NCBI RefSeq assembly: GCF_049445795.1
Contig: NZ_JBMSDT010000005.1
Coordinates: 62,001-126,000 of the forward strand
DNA from: Larkinella sp049445795
GTDB taxonomy: Bacteria; Bacteroidota; Bacteroidia; Cytophagales; Spirosomataceae
Reading direction: 5' to 3'
DNA length: 64,000 nt
Under the pieces are notes generated by a model. It was not told the origin of the DNA and ran no database searches. It was given only the letters and a program-made list of their open reading frames with translations. Positions 59,732 through 64,000 of the stretch are shown here, in pieces. The position numbers and the translations under genes are program-made. The first letter of the stretch is position 1, and the number at the start of each line of letters is the position of its first letter.

Positions 59732-60508
59732 ATGAAAACGATCTTTTTTAGCTGCGTGCTGCTGCTCACCCTGGCTGGCTGTTCGTCCGATAGTGGCAAA
59801 GAATCCGGCTCGAACGCTCCGAAAACCGATCCGGTGTATACCCTGATTTTTCTGGACAAATCCGTGAGCGTCAACCCGAACAAAGCCTTTGTTGCCCAGA
59901 AATACCAGATGGCGGTCAACGAGATTATCGAGCAGAATATAAAAAATAAAGGCGATAAGCTGGAGGTGTATTTTATTCACGAAAACACCTCGAAGGCCCG
60001 GGCGCTCTCCGTGACGGCACGCTCCGAGATGGACGACGTGAGCAGCGCCAACGCCACCGACCGCGAAGCCGCCCAAACCAGTTTCGATCTGTCGCTGGGC
60101 CGCGAGAAAGCCGCCATTCGCCAGCGGGTGTTACAGCAACTGGCTACACCGAACGCATCGGCCTCGAACAAAGAAACCGACATCTGGGCAAGCTTGCCCG
60201 TCATTGCCAAAGCCAACGAAAGTGGAGCCACCGTGAAGGTGTATTACCTCAGCGACATGGTCGAGAGCGTCTACAGCGCGGGTCGGCGGGATTTTCACAA
60301 AACACCGCCCAAAGACAATGCCCAGGCCGACGCGTGGGCCAAAGGCGATGCCGGGAAGTTAAAGCAGTATACCATCGGCAGTCCGGACATTGTCATGATT
60401 CTGCCGTTTGCGCCGGATGCATCCGTGAAGCAAAATAACCCGGCCGTCACACAATACTGGCAAACGCTGTTTCAGGAATTGGGCGCGGGCAACGTGGAGG
60501 AGCAATGA
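59732..60508 (+). CDS. Lipoprotein with vWA-like fold, function unknown
   Basis: The 258-residue product has a lipoprotein signal with lipobox LAGC (Cys17 lipidated). An extended linker and a domain with the MIDAS-type start YTLIFLDKSVSVNPN (DxSxS) follow. The later Asp of SDMVESVYSAG may complete the metal site. I do not recognise a closer family. It should be anchored in the outer or inner membrane facing the periplasm. The 59469-59731 spacer before it shows no firm feature. It converges with cheB ten bases away. Confidence 0.7.
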   Translation: MKTIFFSCVLLLTLAGCSSDSGKESGSNAPKTDPVYTLIFLDKSVSVNPNKAFVAQKYQMAVNEIIEQNIKNKGDKLEVYFIHENTSKARALSVTARSEMDDVSSANATDREAAQTSFDLSLGREKAAIRQRVLQQLATPNASASNKETDIWASLPVIAKANESGATVKVYYLSDMVESVYSAGRRDFHKTPPKDNAQADAWAKGDAGKLKQYTIGSPDIVMILPFAPDASVKQNNPAVTQYWQTLFQELGAGNVEEQ

Positions 60509-60518
60509 AACCGGGTGG

Positions 60519-61109
60519 TCAGACCGGGCGGTTGAGTGAACGAAGAAAGGTGATTAGCCCGTCGACGTCCAGAACGTGATCAACGGGTGCATGCATAATA
60601 GCCTGCTGGGGCATGAAGCTCGACTGGGCGGTTTCCGGTTTTTGGGCCACGATGATGCCGCCCGCCTGTTTGATGGCCTTCAGCCCAGCGGTTCCGTCGG
60701 CGTTAGCGCCCGACAGCAACACACCCACCAGCGCCGGGCCGTACACATCGGCAGCCGACTCGAACGTAACGTCCAGCGACGGACGGCTATAATTCACTTT
60801 CTCCGAATTATCGAGAGAAAAAACTTCGTCTTTTTCGATCAGCAGGTGGTAATCGGCGGGCGCGAGGTACATATTTCCGGCCAAAACCGGGTCTTTATCT
60901 TCCACATCCTGAATCGGAACGGCGGTTTTAATCGATAATACATGGGCTAACGATGAATCGGTTGAATTTTTGCGGTGAACGACAATAATTACGGCAAACG
61001 ACAACGGCATCGGCAGGGCGGGGAGCAGTTTCAGGAACACCTCGATACTTCCCGCCGAACCTCCGATCACTACAGCTTTACAAACGGTTTTCACCCGATC
61101 TTCCGCCAT
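60519..61109 (-). CDS. cheB: Stand-alone CheB-type methylesterase
   Basis: The 196-residue protein is only the CheB effector domain: the nucleophile motif VVIGGSAGSIEVFLKLLP, the His in VIIVVHRKN and the Asp in LLSGANADGTAGLKAI. The receiver domain that normally controls CheB is missing. It removes methyl groups from (or deamidates) glutamates of receptors, or an analogous target. Its start overlaps the cheR stop by 19 bases. Confidence 0.92.
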   Translation of the reverse strand: MAEDRVKTVCKAVVIGGSAGSIEVFLKLLPALPMPLSFAVIIVVHRKNSTDSSLAHVLSIKTAVPIQDVEDKDPVLAGNMYLAPADYHLLIEKDEVFSLDNSEKVNYSRPSLDVTFESAADVYGPALVGVLLSGANADGTAGLKAIKQAGGIIVAQKPETAQSSFMPQQAIMHAPVDHVLDVDGLITFLRSLNRPV

Positions 61110-61900
61110 ATTTTTTCTTTGCTCAACTGTTTGTATTTGGGTTTAAGGGCCGAAAAATTCAGGGTTTCTTTCGAGCCCAGCGCCAGATAACCAAGCTTCC
61201 CGATGCTCTCATCGAACAGATGAAGGGTTCGTTCCTGCAGGTATTTATCGAAGTAAATCAGCACATTTCGACACAGAACAAGGTCAAATTCGTTGAACGA
61301 ACGGTCGGAAACCAGGTTGTGGGTCGAGAAAATCATGCGCTCGGCCAGTTTCTCATCAAACTTTACCTGCCCGTACTGCGCCGTGTAGTAACTCGAAAAG
61401 TCCTGCTTGCCCCCCGCTTCGATGTAGTTTTCGGAGTACAGCTTCATCTGGGCCAGCGGGAAAATGCCTTTTCGGGCTTTTTCGAGTACTTCGGGGTTCA
61501 AGTCCGTGGCATACAGCAGCGATTTATGCAAAAGATTGGCCTCCCGGAGCAGAATCGCCATTGAAAACACTTCCTCGCCCGTCGAACAGCCCGCGTGCCA
61601 GATCCGAATGAACGGTTTGGCCGCTAAGGAGGGTACCACTTCCGTGCGGAGGGCCTTGTAAAACAACGGATCGCGGAACATTTCGGTCACCGTGACCGTC
61701 AATCCCTCGATCACCTGTTTCAGATAACCGGTGTCCGATTTGATCCGGTAGCGAAACTCGGCAAAACTGGGAAACTTGTCCAGCGTAAACAACCGGTGAA
61801 TCCGGCGTTTGAGCGACGCCCGGGCGTAATTCGTAAAGTCGTACCCATGAATGTCAAACAGATCGCTCAGAATCAGTTCAACCTCCGCGTCCTCGATCAT
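61091..61900 (-). CDS. cheR: CheR-type methyltransferase
   Basis: The 269-residue SAM-dependent protein has the CheR N-terminal helical domain (YDFTNYARASLKRRIHRL) and a catalytic domain with TVTEMFRDPLFYKAL, the SAM site IWHAGCSTGEEVFSMAIL, YATDLNPEVLEKAR and CRNVLIYFDKYLQ. It methylates glutamates of receptor-like proteins. I chose the ATG at 61900; upstream codons in frame run into the response regulator. It is coupled to cheB. Confidence 0.93.
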   Translation of the reverse strand: MIEDAEVELILSDLFDIHGYDFTNYARASLKRRIHRLFTLDKFPSFAEFRYRIKSDTGYLKQVIEGLTVTVTEMFRDPLFYKALRTEVVPSLAAKPFIRIWHAGCSTGEEVFSMAILLREANLLHKSLLYATDLNPEVLEKARKGIFPLAQMKLYSENYIEAGGKQDFSSYYTAQYGQVKFDEKLAERMIFSTHNLVSDRSFNEFDLVLCRNVLIYFDKYLQERTLHLFDESIGKLGYLALGSKETLNFSALKPKYKQLSKEKIWRKIG

Positions 61901-61910
61901 CTTACCAGGA

Positions 61911-62276
61911 TTAAACACGCGACAGCAACGACAATAACCGGTCCACATCGACCGGTTTTGAAATATAATCGGTTGCACCCGCTTGCAGGCACTTTTCGCG
62001 GTCGCCGACCATCGCCTGGGCGGTTACCGAAATAATCGGCGTATGAACCCGCTTTTCAATGTTTTTGATGCGCGGAATCGCTTCGTACCCATCCATTTCG
62101 GGCATCATCATGTCGATCAGGATGGCGTCGACCACTTCGTCGGTTTTCAGCAATTCCAGTGCATCCTGGGCGTTGGTGCACGAAAGACAATCGAAGGATT
62201 TAGCCCGTAACGTAGCCGTCAGCGCAAAAATGTTGCGGGTATCGTCGTCAATGATCAAGATTCGTTTCTTCTGCAT
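61911..62276 (-). CDS. Single-domain response regulator
   Basis: The 121-residue protein is a lone receiver domain: RILIIDDDTRNIFALTATLR with the acidic pair, the phosphoacceptor Asp in DAILIDMMMPEMDGYEAI, Thr/Ser in ISVTAQAMVGDRE and Lys in DYISKPVDVD. It is close in sequence to the third receiver domain of the neighbouring hybrid kinase, so the two probably arose by duplication. It lies between the kinase and cheR. Confidence 0.92.
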   Translation of the reverse strand: MQKKRILIIDDDTRNIFALTATLRAKSFDCLSCTNAQDALELLKTDEVVDAILIDMMMPEMDGYEAIPRIKNIEKRVHTPIISVTAQAMVGDREKCLQAGATDYISKPVDVDRLLSLLSRV

Positions 62277-62323
62277 AAGTTCGTTCAAAATACGGTCTCG
62301 TCGGTGCACATTGATAACGCAGG

Positions 62324-64000
62324 TCAGGTGCGTTCGTAGAGCCAGACCCGCAGCAGCGAAACCAGTTGATCGATATCAACCGGTTTCGTGATGTAGTCGG
62401 AAGCCCCGGCCTGAATGCAGCGTTCGCGGTCGCCGGTCATGGCCTTGGCCGTTACGGCAATCACCGGCAGGTTTTTCCACTGGTAGTTTTCCCGAATTTT
62501 ACGGGCGGTTTCGTAGCCATCCATTTGCGGCATCATCATGTCCAGCAGCACCACGTCGACGTTCGGGTTTTCCTTCAGTTTCTGGTACGCTTCTTTGCCG
62601 TCCAGCGCCGTGATGACATTCATCTTGTAATTCTCGAGTGCTTTGGAAAGCGAGAAAATGTTCCGCACATCGTCGTCGGCAATCAGCACGGTTTTGTCGG
62701 CCAGTACCTGGCTCAACGCGCCCAGTTTTTTGTAATTGTCGTTCAGACTTCCCGCCTTTTTGTTTTCGTCGACCAGGTGCAGGAACAGCGAGACTTCATC
62801 GAGCATCCGCTGATACGAATGGGCGGTTTTGACGATGATCGAATCGGCGTACTTCTTAATTTTCAGTTCCTCGGCCAGCGACAGGCTTTTGCCGGTAAAA
62901 ATAATGATCGGCAGGTGCTCCAGGCCCGGGTTTTTCTTGGCTTCTTCCAGCGTTTCGTAAGCTTTCGTGTCCGGAATGCCCATGTCCAGAATCACGCAGT
63001 CGATCTCGTCTTTTTGCAGTGCATCGACGCCCTCGGCGATATTACTTTTCAGCTCGGAATGAATGTGAAAGGTTTCTAGAAAATACGCCAGTGCCTTGGC
63101 GTGTTTCGGGTTATCTTCGATGATCAGCACTTTTTTGGAGGTCCGGTTCAGGACGTATTCGATTTTCTCAAACACTTCCTGCATCTGTTCAAAAGCCATC
63201 GGTTTATCCACAAAATCAACCGCGCCTTTCATCAGGCTCTCGGTTTTGACCTTGTGCGACGACATGATATGAACCGGAATGTGGCGCGTTTCGGGATTGG
63301 CTTTCAGGGCGTCCATCACCTGCCAGCCGCTCATGACCGGCAACTGAATGTCGAGGAGAATCCCGAGCGGTTTGTAGGTTCCGGCCAGCTTCAGGCCTTC
63401 GTCACCGCGAACCGCCACGATGCCTTTGTAGCCTTTTCGCCGGGAATAATCGAGCAGCGATTTGGCAAAATTCGTGTCGTCTTCGATGATCAGGATGGTT
63501 TTATCCTGCTCCGTGACGGCGTTTCGGTCGTCGGGAATGTTCTCCGGAATGGTCGTACTGATGTATTTTTTGGCGGTTTCCTTTTCGGGGTCGGCCACAG
63601 GCAACGGTTCCGGCTGACGGCTCACGTACTGGACGGATTCTTCGGAATCCACGTTCGCGGGCATTCCCTTGATGGGAATGTGGACAGTAAACTCGCTGCC
63701 CTCGTTGACCTTGCTGGCAAGCAGAATTTCGCCCCCGAGCAGTTTGGCCAGTTCGCGACTGATGGACAAGCCGAGCCCCGTGCCGCCGTATTTCCGCTTC
63801 GTCGACCCGTCGGCCTGCTGGAAGGCTTCAAAGATGAGGTGCTGTTTTTCGGGCGGAATGCCGATGCCGGTATCTTTCACGATAAAGCTGAGCGTCGAGT
63901 CGGTTTTGGGCGTTCGTTTGATCGTAAGTGCCACGCTCCCTTGCGCCGTGAATTTCAGGGCGTTGGAAATCAAATTTTTCAGGATTTGCCCCAGCCGCAT
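62324..64000 (-). CDS. Hybrid histidine kinase with three receiver domains, N-terminal part outside the window
   Basis: The frame is open to the right edge, so the sensor and dimerisation/His domains are not visible. What is seen starts inside the HATPase domain: N-box LGQILKNLISNALKF, G1 DTGIGIP and G2 GGTGLGLSIS. Three receiver domains follow (about residues 165-280, 290-405 and 435-555), each with a phosphoacceptor Asp (LLDIQLPVMSG, ILDMGIPDTKA, LLDMMMPQMDGYE). No DNA-binding domain follows. It begins the signalling cluster with the response regulator, cheR and cheB. Confidence 0.93.
   Translation of the reverse strand: MRLGQILKNLISNALKFTAQGSVALTIKRTPKTDSTLSFIVKDTGIGIPPEKQHLIFEAFQQADGSTKRKYGGTGLGLSISRELAKLLGGEILLASKVNEGSEFTVHIPIKGMPANVDSEESVQYVSRQPEPLPVADPEKETAKKYISTTIPENIPDDRNAVTEQDKTILIIEDDTNFAKSLLDYSRRKGYKGIVAVRGDEGLKLAGTYKPLGILLDIQLPVMSGWQVMDALKANPETRHIPVHIMSSHKVKTESLMKGAVDFVDKPMAFEQMQEVFEKIEYVLNRTSKKVLIIEDNPKHAKALAYFLETFHIHSELKSNIAEGVDALQKDEIDCVILDMGIPDTKAYETLEEAKKNPGLEHLPIIIFTGKSLSLAEELKIKKYADSIIVKTAHSYQRMLDEVSLFLHLVDENKKAGSLNDNYKKLGALSQVLADKTVLIADDDVRNIFSLSKALENYKMNVITALDGKEAYQKLKENPNVDVVLLDMMMPQMDGYETARKIRENYQWKNLPVIAVTAKAMTGDRERCIQAGASDYITKPVDIDQLVSLLRVWLYERT

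Noticed and set aside
1..64000. CRISPR arrays, rRNA genes, prophage or intact IS elements
   Set aside because: No regularly spaced identical repeats with unique spacers, no rRNA-like or tRNA-like sequence, and no transposase, integrase or phage structural genes were seen. The holin-like gene at 40818 is a chromosomal membrane protein and has no phage context.

Overview
The window comes from a member of the Bacteroidota, most likely the Cytophagales (a Spirosoma/Larkinella-like member of the Spirosomataceae). The evidence is moderate-to-high GC coding DNA, a T9SS type A sorting domain (gene at 15906-17000), -7 promoter elements of the Bacteroidota form TAnnTTTG before many genes, a bacterial GGGP synthase, and the local gene orders. 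This is an ordinary chromosomal region. I see no rRNA, tRNA, CRISPR array, prophage or intact insertion sequence.

Region by region: (1) 1-3.4 kb holds a Y-family DNA polymerase cut by the left edge, a secreted thioredoxin-like protein, a transglutaminase-like protein and mscL. (2) 3.5-12.5 kb is the distal half of a division and cell-wall (dcw) cluster, murD-ftsW-murG-murC-ftsQ-ftsA-ftsZ; mraZ, ftsI, murE and mraY are not upstream. (3) 12.6-18.6 kb has an FMN reductase, an AlkD-like glycosylase, accD with a radical SAM gene, a T9SS cargo protein, an enoyl-CoA hydratase and a secreted NTF2-like protein. (4) 26.1-18.8 kb on the minus strand is a lipid-precursor operon: DUF177-rpmF-plsX-fabH-efp-accB-accC, preceded by a membrane glycosyltransferase. 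(5) 26.2-39.4 kb is mixed metabolism: PAP2 phosphatase, TrpD2-like protein, MogA, ArnT-like glycosyltransferase, secreted M81 peptidase, CPBP protein, polysaccharide deacetylase, EamA transporter, quinone oxidoreductase, acyl-CoA dehydrogenase and an AraC-type regulator. (6) 39.5-48.3 kb has GGGP synthase with two small membrane-stress-like proteins, a DksA-like regulator, glutamate dehydrogenase, phosphatidylserine decarboxylase, two small proteins and gcvP. (7) 48.4-56.0 kb is a surface-glycan island with two GT2 enzymes, a DUF268-type protein, an FkbM methyltransferase, an alpha-1,2-fucosyltransferase, DUF2304, a large membrane protein and a flippase-like protein. (8) 56.1-60.5 kb has a secreted M28 peptidase, a secreted amidohydrolase and a vWA-like lipoprotein. 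(9) 60.5-64 kb is a signalling cluster: CheB, CheR, a response regulator and a multi-receiver hybrid histidine kinase cut by the right edge.

The most unusual signal is in the spacers. At least eleven gaps carry a long inverted repeat (arms of about 17-43 bases, loops usually 14-40) built from short quasi-tandem units. The unit usually differs from spacer to spacer, but the architecture is the same, and the hairpin usually starts or ends within about 20 bases of a stop codon. Several lie inside operons (murD-ftsW, murG-murC, and three consecutive gaps of the accC-accB-efp-fabH operon), where a plain terminator is not expected. Two of them (efp-fabH and M28 peptidase-amidohydrolase) share the same arm sequence 36 kb apart, which shows a dispersed family. 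One between converging genes looks like a MITE, with perfect 30-base terminal repeats.
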